A stretch of 34,850 nucleotides of DNA, taken from positions 1 through 34,850 of the forward strand of contig NZ_CAKZNF010000053.1 in assembly GCF_937129435.1 (NCBI RefSeq). Direction: 5' to 3'. Position numbers and translations under genes: made by a program. The notes under the pieces were generated by a model that saw only the letters and a list, made by a program, of their open reading frames with translations, made no database searches and was not told the DNA's origin. Of this stretch, positions 10,063 to 18,076 are shown one piece after another (position 1 is the first letter of the stretch; every line of letters starts with the position of its first letter). Source of the stretch: an uncultured Parasphingopyxis sp. (GTDB taxonomy: Bacteria; Pseudomonadota; Alphaproteobacteria; Sphingomonadales; Sphingomonadaceae).

Positions 10063-10070
10063 TTGCCGTG

Positions 10071-10787
10071 TCACTCGCCCTCGTCCTCCGGCATCCCCTG
10101 TTCGGCGAGCGCCGCATCGATCGCAGAAGCGGGATCGGCGGCGCCCGTGGTCACGGCGTTCAGTTCGGCGGCCGTCGGCGGCGGGACATTGTCGGCAGCG
10201 ACGGAGGCGCGAATGATGCGGGCGGGCCGTGCCGGCGGCTCGCCGCGCGGGATCGCATCGACGAACTGCATCCCGCTGATCACCCGGCCGAAAACGGTAT
10301 AGTTCTCGTCGAGCCGAAGCGAGGGCATGAAGGTGATGAAAAACTGGCTGTTGGCGCTGTCGGGTTCGTTGGCGCGCGCCATCGACACCGCGCCGCGAAC
10401 ATGCGGCAAACGGCTGAATTCGGCGGAAAGGTCCGGAAGGTTCGATCCGCCTTCGCCCGTTCCCGTCGGATCGCCGGTCTGCGCCATGAAGCCGTCGATG
10501 ACGCGGTGGAAGATGATGCCGTTGTAGAAGCCCTGGCGCGCCAGCGTCTTGATCCGCTCGACATGATTGGGCGCGACATCGGGCCGCAGCCGGATCGCCA
10601 CCCGGCCGCCGGTCGACAGGTCGAGCAGCAGGGTGTTTTCCGGATCGGCCTCCGGCGTCGCCGCCGTGGCACCGGCCACCACCGGCCCTTCATTGGCCGC
10701 ATCGGCCAACGCCTCGGGCGCGGTGTCCGAACTCGAACAGCCGGCAAGCAGCACGGCAAACAGAAAACCCCAAAGCTTCAAACGCAT
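10071..10787 (-). CDS. Cyclophilin-type peptidyl-prolyl isomerase, lipoprotein
   Basis: A 238-residue cis-trans prolyl isomerase. The N-terminus (MRLKLWGFLF, then VLLAGC) is a lipoprotein signal peptide with the lipid-acceptor Cys at 17, followed by a Ser/Ala/Pro-rich linker to about residue 55, so the enzyme should be membrane-anchored in the periplasm. The cyclophilin domain carries the active-site strand FHRVIDGFMAQTGD (Arg, Phe, Met and Gln in canonical places), SMARA and SQFFITF. The acidic tail ends DEDEGE. The ATG at 10787 has AGAGG 6 nt upstream and gives a proper signal peptide. It follows coaD on the same strand after 126 bp. Confidence 0.92.
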   Translation of the reverse strand: MRLKLWGFLFAVLLAGCSSSDTAPEALADAANEGPVVAGATAATPEADPENTLLLDLSTGGRVAIRLRPDVAPNHVERIKTLARQGFYNGIIFHRVIDGFMAQTGDPTGTGEGGSNLPDLSAEFSRLPHVRGAVSMARANEPDSANSQFFITFMPSLRLDENYTVFGRVISGMQFVDAIPRGEPPARPARIIRASVAADNVPPPTAAELNAVTTGAADPASAIDAALAEQGMPEDEGE

Positions 10788-10892
10788 AATGGCCTCTTGA
10801 TACACTCGGAAAATGACAGCGGGCGCAACGGGCGCCCTGATCTTGCGCGCCTCCTTAGCCCAATCATGCCGGGGCTGAAAGCGCGATGAACG

Positions 10893-10912
10893 GTGTCCTG
10901 TCGGCAGGACCG
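10893..10912 (-). terminator. Possible terminator hairpin after coaD
   Basis: GTCCTG (10895-10900) and CAGGAC (10905-10910) form a 6-bp stem with a TCGG loop, directly after the coaD stop on the minus strand. There is no U-tract, so it may only be an mRNA 3' structure. Confidence 0.3.
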
Positions 10913-10913
10913 G

Positions 10914-11420
10914 TCAGCTTCCCTTCCGGCCGATGTTGTCGACGCGGGCGGCGACCTCCTTGGCCACGGCAGGCGTGACGAATTTGTGGATCTCGCCGCC
11001 ATAGAGCGCGATCTCCTTGACCAGTCGCGAAGCGATCGGTTGCAGCGACACGTCCGCCATCAGAAACACCGTCTCGATGCCGTCGTTGAGCTGCTGGTTC
11101 ATCCCGGCCATCTGATACTCATATTCGAAGTCGGCGACGGCACGGAGGCCGCGGACGATCACGCTCGCCCCCTCGCGCTCGGCAAAGTCCATCAGCAGCG
11201 AATCGAACTGGACCACGCGAATATTGCCGTCGACTTCGGCGACCTCGCGTTCGACCATCGCCATGCGCTCGTCATCGGTGAACATCGGCGATTTCGACGG
11301 ATTGGTCGTCACGCCGATCACCAGTTCATCGACCAGCTTCGCCCCGCGCCGGATGATATCCATATGCCCGAGCGTGATCGGGTCGAAGGTGCCGGGATAA
11401 ACGCCCACGCGTTTCGCCAT
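10914..11420 (-). CDS. coaD: Pantetheine-phosphate adenylyltransferase
   Basis: A 168-residue enzyme that adenylates 4'-phosphopantetheine to dephospho-CoA, the fourth step of CoA synthesis. The nucleotidyltransferase motif TLGH is at 16-19 (YPGTFDPITLGH), and the substrate loop VRGLRAVADFEYEYQMAGMN is intact. Length is close to the E. coli enzyme (159). Its ATG shares one base with the TAA of ispA (TAATG), and GAAAGGA lies at the end of ispA, so translation of the two is probably coupled. Confidence 0.97.
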   Translation of the reverse strand: MAKRVGVYPGTFDPITLGHMDIIRRGAKLVDELVIGVTTNPSKSPMFTDDERMAMVEREVAEVDGNIRVVQFDSLLMDFAEREGASVIVRGLRAVADFEYEYQMAGMNQQLNDGIETVFLMADVSLQPIASRLVKEIALYGGEIHKFVTPAVAKEVAARVDNIGRKGS

Positions 11421-12319
11421 TAATGGGTCCTTTCGATCGTGAAGCGCGCAATGGCGCGCAGCGTGTCGGCTTCCTTGCCGAAGCTCTGGAGGTGGTCGAT
11501 CGCCTGCTGCACGAGCATGTCGGCCTGCTGGCGTGCCCGGTCGACGCCGAGCAGCGAGACAAAGGTCGCCTTGCCGGCCTCGGCATCCTTGCCGAGCCGC
11601 TTGCCTGCCTCTTCTTCGTCGCCTTCGACATCAAGCAGATCGTCGGCGATCTGGAAAGCGAGCCCGAGATCGCGGGCATAGCCGCGCAGGTGCGTTCGAT
11701 GTTCGGCCGGTACGCGCGCCATGATCGCGCCGGCCTCCACGCAGAATGCGAACAGCGCCCCGGTCTTGAGATGCTGCAGCCGCGTCACTGCGGGGAGGTC
11801 GAGCTCCTGGTGTTCTGCGGCGAGATCCATCATCTGGCCGCCGCCCATGCCCGATGGTCCGCTGGCGCGCGCCAGTTCCGCCATCAATTCGGCGCGGACG
11901 AACGCGTCGGGATGAGTCGCTTCTTCGCCTAAAATCTCGAACGCCAGCGCCAGCAGACAATCGCCGGCGAGCACCGCCGTGGCCTCGTCGAACGCCTTGT
12001 GGACGGTCGGCCTGCCACGCCTCAGGTCGTCATCGTCCATACAGGGAAGATCGTCATGGATCAGCGAATAGACATGGATGCATTCGACCGCGAAACCGAC
12101 GCGCATCGCCCGGTCGCGATCGACGTTGAACAGCTCGCTCGACGCCACGACCAGCATCGGCCGCAATCGTTTGCCGCCGCCGATCGCCGCATGACGCATC
12201 GCCTCGTAGAGCCGAGCGCGCGAATCGCTCGGCACCTTGAGCCAGGTGTCGAACAGGATATCGATATCCTTCGCCATCCGTTCGAGACGGGGCTTCAGAC
12301 CGAAGGGGATGACGCTCAT
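11420..12319 (-). CDS. ispA: Polyprenyl (farnesyl/geranylgeranyl) diphosphate synthase
   Basis: A 299-residue class I trans-prenyl transferase that condenses isopentenyl diphosphate with allylic diphosphates to make the C15 (or C20) precursor of quinones, undecaprenyl phosphate and possibly carotenoids. GGGKRLRP (47-54) binds the pyrophosphate. The first aspartate-rich motif is DDLPCMD (89-95) and the second is ADDLLD near residue 225. The insertion type in the first motif (DDxxxxD) fits bacterial FPP/GGPP synthases; chain length cannot be fixed without the full alignment. The ATG has GAGG 6 nt upstream, placed over the end of xseB, 7 bp after its stop. Confidence 0.94.
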   Translation of the reverse strand: MSVIPFGLKPRLERMAKDIDILFDTWLKVPSDSRARLYEAMRHAAIGGGKRLRPMLVVASSELFNVDRDRAMRVGFAVECIHVYSLIHDDLPCMDDDDLRRGRPTVHKAFDEATAVLAGDCLLALAFEILGEEATHPDAFVRAELMAELARASGPSGMGGGQMMDLAAEHQELDLPAVTRLQHLKTGALFAFCVEAGAIMARVPAEHRTHLRGYARDLGLAFQIADDLLDVEGDEEEAGKRLGKDAEAGKATFVSLLGVDRARQQADMLVQQAIDHLQSFGKEADTLRAIARFTIERTH

Positions 12320-12326
12320 GCGCGCC

Positions 12327-12578
12327 TCATTGCGGATCGAGCGGTTCCACGCCGACCGGCTCGCCGCCGGCGTCCAGTTTGATCTTTTCGATCCGTTCGC
12401 GCGCCGATTTCAGCCGCGCCTCGCAATGCGCGCGAAGTTTGTCGCCGCGTTCGTAGAGCGCAATCGATTCGTCGAGCGGCGCCTCACCCGTTTCGAGCTG
12501 CCGGACGATCGATTCGAGCTGCTCGATGGCCGCTTCGAACGACAGATTCGCGATGTCCTGGCCAGTATCTTCGGTCAT
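12327..12578 (-). CDS. xseB: Exodeoxyribonuclease VII small subunit
   Basis: An 83-residue small subunit of exonuclease VII, which degrades single-stranded DNA together with XseA. The family core is clear: LSFEAAIEQLESIVRQLE, then GEAPLDESIALYERG and a basic coiled-coil end. Length matches the E. coli protein (80). The ATG at 12578 gives MTEDTGQDIANLSFE; a longer frame to 12695 is not family-like. No Shine-Dalgarno is visible. TTGACC and CATAGC on the minus strand sit where they would place transcription start on the ATG. It heads the xseB-ispA-coaD run. xseA is not in the window. Confidence 0.93.
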   Translation of the reverse strand: MTEDTGQDIANLSFEAAIEQLESIVRQLETGEAPLDESIALYERGDKLRAHCEARLKSARERIEKIKLDAGGEPVGVEPLDPQ

Positions 12579-12584
12579 GCTGTC

Positions 12585-12614
12585 GCTATGGGCGACGGGA
12601 CAAGCTATGGTCAA
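12585..12614 (-). promoter_or_regulatory. Possible promoter of xseB-ispA-coaD
   Basis: On the minus strand TTGACC (12614-12609) and CATAGC (12590-12585) are separated by 18 bp. Only 6 bp separate the second box from the xseB ATG, so a transcript from here would be leaderless. The -10 matches the consensus at only three of six positions. Confidence 0.35.
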
Positions 12615-12685
12615 GGAAACAGGGGGGCGATTCACAGACTCCCCGATTCGGGTGCGCGCGAACCTTTGAGCGAGGAGCCGTAACA

Positions 12686-14050
12686 ATGCCGACACAGGTC
12701 AATCCCGCCACCGGCGAGGAAGGCAAGTCCTTTCCCGAACTGACCGATGACGAGATCGAGGCGAAGATCGCCAAAGCCGCGGAAACGTACCGCGAATGGC
12801 GGCTGACGGACCTCGGCACGCGCGTGGACCTGCTGAACAAGATCGCCGACGTCTATGACGCACATCGCGACGAGCTCGCTGCAGTGATCACGAGCGAGAT
12901 GGGCAAGCCGGTGACGCAGGCGCGCACCGAAATCGAAAAATGCGCCAAGGGTTTCCGCTTCTACGCCAAGAACGGGCCCGCGATGCTGGAACCGCGAGAG
13001 AACGAGCTGACCAATGGCCGCTCGGTCTCGCACTGGCTACCGCAGGGCCCGGTGCTCGCCGTGATGCCGTGGAACTACCCCTTCTGGCAGGTCGTCCGCT
13101 TCCTCGCGCCGACGATCATGGCGGGCAATGTCGGCCTGCTGAAGCACGCCAGCTCGACGCCCGAATGCGCGGCGAAGCTCGAGGAGATGGTCGTCGAGGC
13201 CGGTGGACCCGAAGGCCTGTTCCAGAATCTGCACATCAGCTCGGGCAAGGTCGCCGGGATCATCGCCGACGATCGCGTCGTCGCCGTGACGATCACGGGC
13301 AGCGAGGGCGCCGGGATCAAGGTCGCCGAAGCTGCGGGCCACAACCTGAAAAAGGTCGTGCTCGAACTCGGCGGGTCCGATCCGTTCGTGGTGATGCCGA
13401 GCGCCGATGTGAAGAAGGCAGCCGAGACTGCGGTCTGGGCGCGTCTCCAGAATGCCGGGCAAAGCTGCATCTGCGGCAAGCGCATGATCGTCCACGAGGA
13501 TGTCTATGACGAATTCATGGAAATCTTCGTCGACGGCGTGAAGAATATCGTCATCGGCGACCCGACCGACGAAGCGACCAAAATGGGCCCGCTTTCGAGC
13601 CAGGGCGCGCGCGACGATATTGTCGAGCAGCTCGACAAGGCGGTGAAATCGGGCGCGAACAAACTTTATGGCGGCGACGTGCCCGACAAGCCGGGCGCCT
13701 GGATGACGCCCGCGATCCTGACCGATATTCCCAAGAACGCACCTGTCGTGCGCGAGGAGTTTTTTGGTCCCGTCGCCATGGTGTTCAAGGTGGGCAGCCT
13801 CGACGAAGCGATCGAATGCGCGAACAACATCCCCTTCGGCCTTGGCTCCAGCGTTTGGACCAATGACGAGGACGAAAAGCAGCGCTTCATCCGCGATATC
13901 GAGGCGGGCATGACCGCGGTGAACCAGATGCTAGCGTCCGACCCCTATGCCCCGTTCGGCGGTATCAAGCGCTCGGGCCATGGCCGCGAACTCTCCTCGC
14001 ACGGCCTGCACGAGTTCATGAACCTCAAGAATGTGATGCTACCGGACTGA
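12686..14050 (+). CDS. NAD(P)-dependent aldehyde dehydrogenase (succinate-semialdehyde type)
   Basis: A 454-residue aldehyde dehydrogenase that oxidises an aldehyde to the acid. The catalytic asparagine is in MPWNYPF (N130), the general base Glu in LELGGSDP (E227) and the nucleophilic Cys in NAGQSCICGKR (C261). The short form (about 455 residues) and MPWNYPFWQV resemble Sad/GabD-like succinate-semialdehyde dehydrogenases, but the substrate is an inference. The ATG has GAGGAG about 8 nt upstream. It is divergent from xseB and followed by an alpha/beta hydrolase after 46 bp. Confidence 0.93.
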   Translation: MPTQVNPATGEEGKSFPELTDDEIEAKIAKAAETYREWRLTDLGTRVDLLNKIADVYDAHRDELAAVITSEMGKPVTQARTEIEKCAKGFRFYAKNGPAMLEPRENELTNGRSVSHWLPQGPVLAVMPWNYPFWQVVRFLAPTIMAGNVGLLKHASSTPECAAKLEEMVVEAGGPEGLFQNLHISSGKVAGIIADDRVVAVTITGSEGAGIKVAEAAGHNLKKVVLELGGSDPFVVMPSADVKKAAETAVWARLQNAGQSCICGKRMIVHEDVYDEFMEIFVDGVKNIVIGDPTDEATKMGPLSSQGARDDIVEQLDKAVKSGANKLYGGDVPDKPGAWMTPAILTDIPKNAPVVREEFFGPVAMVFKVGSLDEAIECANNIPFGLGSSVWTNDEDEKQRFIRDIEAGMTAVNQMLASDPYAPFGGIKRSGHGRELSSHGLHEFMNLKNVMLPD

Positions 14051-14096
14051 CGGTGAACGGGTTCGATGTGGCAGCCGAGCGACCCGAAATTTGCGA

Positions 14097-15041
14097 ATGA
14101 AACACGCTTTGACAGCGGCGGTTGCCGCCTTTTGCCTCAATGGCTGCACCATGGCTGAAAACGATCCGTCCGCCGCGCCACCTTCTCCGGCTTCGGCTGG
14201 TGAACCGGCGCGTGACATCATGGTCTGGGACGACCTGCTCTCGCGCGCGCAGCCTGAGCCCGATCATCGCATCGCCTATGGCGAGGGTGATCTGCAATTC
14301 TCCGAACTCTGGTTGCCGATCGTCGATGGCATTCCCGCTTCGGGGCACCCGACCGTCCTGATGATCCATGGCGGTTGCTGGCAGACCGACATCGCCGAGC
14401 GGGACATCATGAACTGGATCGCCGGAGACCTGCGCGATCGCGGCATCGCCGTCTGGAACATCGAATATCGCGGCGTCGATCGCGAGGGAGGCGGCTGGCC
14501 CGGCACTTATGAGGATGTGCTCGCCGCCGCGGCCTCGCTCGTCGAGAATGCCGGGCGATACAATCTCGATATCTCGAACACGGTAGCCATCGGCCATTCG
14601 GCGGGCGGTCACCTCGCCCTGTGGCTCGCGGCGCGGCAGAGTGCGCTGCCCGGCGATGGCGCGCTCGACATCGTCCGGCTGCCGATCGGTACGGTGATCA
14701 GCCAGGGCGGTTTACCCGACCTTGAAGCCGGTACGCGGCGCGAAGGGCACGCCTGCGGCACGGAGGCGCCACGGCTGATGATGGGCGAGAACCCGACGCT
14801 CACCTCGCCGCAACGCATGCCTGCGCCCTCGGCGCACCAAATCCTCGTCAACGGCGCGCGCGACCGGATCGCCCCGCCTGACTATGCCGAGGCCTATCGC
14901 AACGCCAATCTCGCCCGGGACGTCACCGATATCGCGCTGGTGACGATCCCGGACGAAGGGCATGTCGAACTGATCAGTCCCGGTACCGCCGCCTGGGAGC
15001 GACAGGTGGAGTTGATCGAGGAAGCGCTCGGCCGGCGCTAA
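14097..15041 (+). CDS. Alpha/beta hydrolase, putative lipoprotein; possible kynurenine formamidase
   Basis: A 314-residue hydrolase. The N-terminus has a hydrophobic segment ending LNGC, an imperfect lipobox (Cys17), so it may be a lipoprotein. The fold signatures are HGGCW (91-95, oxyanion hole), GHSAGG with nucleophile Ser168, a late Asp in NGARDRIAPP and the catalytic His in PDEGHVEL. HGGxW plus GHSAGxHLA is the pattern of the esterase/arylformamidase group. With kynureninase encoded 430 bp downstream on the same strand, N-formylkynurenine hydrolysis is a reasonable guess, though an export signal would be odd for that role. The ATG at 14097 is preferred over a TTG two codons earlier. Confidence 0.85.
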   Translation: MKHALTAAVAAFCLNGCTMAENDPSAAPPSPASAGEPARDIMVWDDLLSRAQPEPDHRIAYGEGDLQFSELWLPIVDGIPASGHPTVLMIHGGCWQTDIAERDIMNWIAGDLRDRGIAVWNIEYRGVDREGGGWPGTYEDVLAAAASLVENAGRYNLDISNTVAIGHSAGGHLALWLAARQSALPGDGALDIVRLPIGTVISQGGLPDLEAGTRREGHACGTEAPRLMMGENPTLTSPQRMPAPSAHQILVNGARDRIAPPDYAEAYRNANLARDVTDIALVTIPDEGHVELISPGTAAWERQVELIEEALGRR

Positions 15042-15053
15042 GCCGGTCGCAAA

Positions 15054-15341
15054 TCAGCCAAATTCGACCGGCGTCCCGCCAACGAGCAACAGATACGCGC
15101 CCACGGCGAAGGCCGCGATGCCGAGGATCAGGCCGAGCAGGCTCAGAACGCCGCCGGTCTTCCGCGACATCAAGCCGAGAATGGCCGCCAACGCACCGCC
15201 GACGGTACCGATGAGCAGGCTTCCGCCTTCGGCCGAATAATTCCACATGCCGAGTGGCACCGTGAATGAGAAAAACGCGGCGCCCGCCGAAATCAGCGCC
15301 GAAAGTGCGCCGAGCAGCTTTCCTCTACCCGTCTGTTCCAT
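15054..15341 (-). CDS. Small integral membrane protein of unknown function
   Basis: A 95-residue protein with three hydrophobic segments, at about residues 8-30, 40-58 and 64-86, joined by a short basic SRKTGG loop. It is rich in Gly, Ala and Leu and probably sits in the inner membrane. I do not recognise a named family. The start is well supported: a GGGGGG stretch lies about 6 nt upstream of the ATG at 15341. It converges with the hydrolase gene, leaving 12 bp, and diverges from kynureninase. Confidence 0.75.
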   Translation of the reverse strand: MEQTGRGKLLGALSALISAGAAFFSFTVPLGMWNYSAEGGSLLIGTVGGALAAILGLMSRKTGGVLSLLGLILGIAAFAVGAYLLLVGGTPVEFG

Positions 15342-15438
15342 GGCATTCCCCCCTTTTCGTTTTATCGCCCCGCCAGCCTAGGCCGCTGCACGGAAGTCGA
15401 CAAGGCTCCCTCCCTTGAACGGAGACTCCCGATCTGGT

Positions 15439-15452
15439 GACGAACGTTCGTC
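15439..15452. promoter_or_regulatory. 14-bp perfect palindrome upstream of kynureninase (candidate operator)
   Basis: GACGAACGTTCGTC is a perfect palindrome ending 19 bp before the kynU ATG. A possible -10, TATGGC, follows at 15461-15466, and a weak GTGACG-like -35 overlaps the left arm, so a bound protein would block the promoter. The regulator is unknown and not encoded next door. Confidence 0.45.
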
Positions 15453-15471
15453 CCTTTTGCTATGGCAGGGC

Positions 15472-16704
15472 ATGACCACCCTTTCCGAGGCCGAGGCGCT
15501 CGACGCTGCCGATCCGCTCGCCGCCATGCGCGAGCGCTTTGTTCTGCCCGACGGCACAATCTATCTCGACGGCAATTCGCTCGGCGCGTTGCCCCGTGCC
15601 ACGATCGCCGCGCAACAAGATGCCGTGTCGCGGCAATGGGGCGAGGACCTGATCGCCAGCTGGAACAGCAATGACTGGATCGGCGCGCCGCAGCGGATCG
15701 GCGACAAGATCGCTCCGCTGATCGGTGCCAACACAGGCGAGGTGATCGCAACCGATTCGGTGTCGGTGAACCTGTTCAAACTTATTGTTGCGGCGACACG
15801 CCTTCGCCCTGACCGGTCCGAAATCCTGACCGAACCCGGCAATTTTCCGACCGATCTCTATACGGCCGATGGCGCGGCCGACATTCTCGCGGGACGGCGG
15901 ATCAGAACCGAGAATGCCGATACGATCATTGATGCCATCGGCCACGACACGGCGCTCGTGATGCTCACCCATGTCCATTACAAGACCGGCCACCGCCACG
16001 ACATGGCGGCGATCACGGCGGCGGCCCATGACGCAGGCGCACTCGTGCTCTGGGATTTGAGCCACAGTGTCGGTGCGATCGCCGTCGATCTTGGCGGCTG
16101 CGAGGCCGATTTCGCCGTCGGTTGCGGCTATAAATATCTGAACGGCGGACCGGGGGCGCCCGCGTTTCTCCATGTGCGGCGAGACCTGCAGGACGCAGTG
16201 CTTTCACCGCTGACAGGCTGGATGGGCCATGCCGCGCCGTTCGAATTTCGCGACGATTACGAGCCCGCTCCCGGCATGACGCGCTTCCTGTGCGGCACGC
16301 CGCCGATGCTGTCGATGCTGGCGCTGGAAACCGGGCTGGAGCAATTCGCCGATATCGCCATGCCTGCGCTCGAAGCCAAATCGGCGGCGCTGTTCGAACT
16401 GTTCGCCGAGCAGATCGAAGCGCGGTGCGCCGGCCATGGGCTGGAGCTGGTCACATCGCGCGATCCGGCGAAGCGCGGCAGCCATATTTCCTATACGCAC
16501 AGCGACGGCTGGCCGATTATGCAAGCCTTGATCGATCGCGGAGTTGTCGGCGATTTCCGAGCTCCCGATATCCTGCGTTTCGGGCTGACGCCGCTCTATC
16601 TCGGCTATGCCGATGTCTGGCGGGCGGTCGAGATACTCGCGGATATTCTCGAGAAGGAAAGCTGGCGCGATCCGCGCTATGCCGAACGCAAGGCAGTCAC
16701 CTGA
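15472..16704 (+). CDS. kynU: Kynureninase
   Basis: A 410-residue PLP enzyme that cleaves L-kynurenine to anthranilate and alanine in tryptophan catabolism. The N-terminal YLDGNSLGALP motif, WDLSHS (Asp195 contacts the PLP pyridine; His198 is nearby) and the Schiff-base lysine K221 in GYKYLNGGPG are all in place. Length matches the Pseudomonas enzyme (about 416). The ATG at 15472 gives the family-like start; an upstream TTG at 15415 would read through the palindrome and is rejected. No strong ribosome-binding site is present (GCAGGG just before the ATG). Other tryptophan-pathway enzymes are not in the window apart from the possible formamidase upstream. Confidence 0.95.
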   Translation: MTTLSEAEALDAADPLAAMRERFVLPDGTIYLDGNSLGALPRATIAAQQDAVSRQWGEDLIASWNSNDWIGAPQRIGDKIAPLIGANTGEVIATDSVSVNLFKLIVAATRLRPDRSEILTEPGNFPTDLYTADGAADILAGRRIRTENADTIIDAIGHDTALVMLTHVHYKTGHRHDMAAITAAAHDAGALVLWDLSHSVGAIAVDLGGCEADFAVGCGYKYLNGGPGAPAFLHVRRDLQDAVLSPLTGWMGHAAPFEFRDDYEPAPGMTRFLCGTPPMLSMLALETGLEQFADIAMPALEAKSAALFELFAEQIEARCAGHGLELVTSRDPAKRGSHISYTHSDGWPIMQALIDRGVVGDFRAPDILRFGLTPLYLGYADVWRAVEILADILEKESWRDPRYAERKAVT

Positions 16705-16719
16705 CGCCCTTTTCCGTGC

Positions 16720-17937
16720 CTAGTTATGCTTCGCGATCCAGTCTTCGACCACGGGCGCGATCTCGTCCCGCCACTTGCTGCCGTTGAAGATGCCGTAATG
16801 GCCGACATTCGGAGCCATGTGATATTTTTTCAGCTTTTTCGGCAGGCCGGTCGAGATCGTCAGCGCGGCCTTGGTCTGGCCCAGGCCCGAGATATCGTCG
16901 CGCTCGCCCTCGATCGCGAGCATGCCGATATCGGTGATCGCCGACGGATCGACGACTTCGCCATAATGCGTGTATTCGCCCTTGGGCAGCGCATGGCGCT
17001 GGAACACTACATCGATCGTCTGCAGGTAGAATTCCGCCGTCATATCGGCGACCGAGCGATACTCGTCGTAGAAATCCTTGGTCGCCGTCGCGCTCTCGCC
17101 ATCGCCGTCGACAAGGTGTTTGAACATCTCCCAATGGCTCATCATATGGTTGCCGAGGTTCATCGACATGAAGCCGGCGAGCTGCAGGAAGCCGGGATAC
17201 ACCTTGCGCCCGGCACCCGGATAATAGAGCGGGACGGTCGCGATCACATTCTGCTCGAACCAGGCATGGGGCCGTTCGGTCGCCAGCATGTTGACCGACG
17301 TCGGCGCCTCGCGCGTGTCCACGGGGCCGCCCATCATCGTCAGCGTCTTCGGCCGCGCCGGGTTCTTGTTCGCCGACATGATCGCCGCGGTCGCATAGGC
17401 GGGCACCGAAGGCTGGCACACGGCGAGCATATGGGCGCCCGGACCGATATGTTCGAGAAACGCGATCAGATAGTCGACATAGCTGTCGAGATCGAAATGC
17501 CCTTCGGCCAGCGGCACGTTGCGCGCATCGCGCCAATCGGTGATCCAGACCTCGTGCGTTTCCAGCATCCGCTCCACCGTACCGCGCAGCAGCGTGGCAA
17601 AATGGCCCGACATGGGCGCGACGATCAGCAGCTTGGGCTGGCCCTCGACACCCGGCTTGGTGAAATGTTTGAGTTGTCCGAACGGCTTGCGGCAGGCGAC
17701 GCGCGTTTTGACCGGGACGGTCTTTCCGTCGACCTCGACCTCATGAATGCCGAACATCGGTTTTCCGCGCGGCGCGGCGGCATGGGCGAAGACATCCAGT
17801 GCCGAGGCGACGATCGGACCCATCGCCGAATAGCCGAACGGATTGGCGGGATTGCTCCACCATTGCGCACCCAGGCTCGCCAGGTTGCCAGCACCGGCCA
17901 GCATGGATTTCTGGATGTCGTAAAAATCATACAGCAC
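16720..17937 (-). CDS. phaZ: Intracellular polyhydroxyalkanoate (PHB) depolymerase
   Basis: A 405-residue depolymerase that mobilises stored poly-3-hydroxybutyrate granules in the cytoplasm. It belongs to the PhaZa1 type, whose nucleophile is a cysteine instead of a serine: LAVCQPSVP places it at C174. The acid and base are expected in IEGERDDI and NVGHYG near the C-terminus. The start is GTG at 17937, giving (V/M)LYDFYDIQKS, the usual family N-terminus, with GGGGAA about 7 nt upstream; the frame further upstream is not conserved in character. It converges with kynU (15 bp apart) and diverges from the ABC exporter. A TGC-rich palindrome about 70 bp upstream may be its operator. Confidence 0.94.
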   Translation of the reverse strand: MLYDFYDIQKSMLAGAGNLASLGAQWWSNPANPFGYSAMGPIVASALDVFAHAAAPRGKPMFGIHEVEVDGKTVPVKTRVACRKPFGQLKHFTKPGVEGQPKLLIVAPMSGHFATLLRGTVERMLETHEVWITDWRDARNVPLAEGHFDLDSYVDYLIAFLEHIGPGAHMLAVCQPSVPAYATAAIMSANKNPARPKTLTMMGGPVDTREAPTSVNMLATERPHAWFEQNVIATVPLYYPGAGRKVYPGFLQLAGFMSMNLGNHMMSHWEMFKHLVDGDGESATATKDFYDEYRSVADMTAEFYLQTIDVVFQRHALPKGEYTHYGEVVDPSAITDIGMLAIEGERDDISGLGQTKAALTISTGLPKKLKKYHMAPNVGHYGIFNGSKWRDEIAPVVEDWIAKHN

Positions 17938-18005
17938 GATCAAATTCCCCGTTTCGCGCGCCCACGGGCTATCGCGTTCTTGCCTCCTTCTACCGGACGG
18001 CAATC

Positions 18006-18023
18006 CTACATTGCAATGCAGCA
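18006..18023. promoter_or_regulatory. TGC-rich palindromic box upstream of phaZ (PhaR-like operator candidate)
   Basis: On the minus strand the site reads TGCTGCATTGCAATGTAG. Its centre, CATTGCAATG (18009-18018), is a perfect 10-bp palindrome. PhaR-type repressors of PHB granule genes bind TGC-rich palindromes of this kind. It lies between the divergent phaZ and ABC exporter genes, 69 bp from the phaZ start. Confidence 0.45.
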
Positions 18024-18076
18024 TATCACTTCGGTAGCACGTTGAGCGTCCCGCGCGCCGCTGCTAGGCCGATTTG

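Noticed and set aside
10068..10889. A 273-residue open frame opposite the cyclophilin
   Set aside because: Antisense shadow; the minus strand carries a signal peptide and a full cyclophilin domain.
16726..18045. A 439-residue open frame opposite the PHB depolymerase
   Set aside because: Arg/His/Asp-rich composition with no family motif; it also covers the intergenic region and is a shadow of phaZ.
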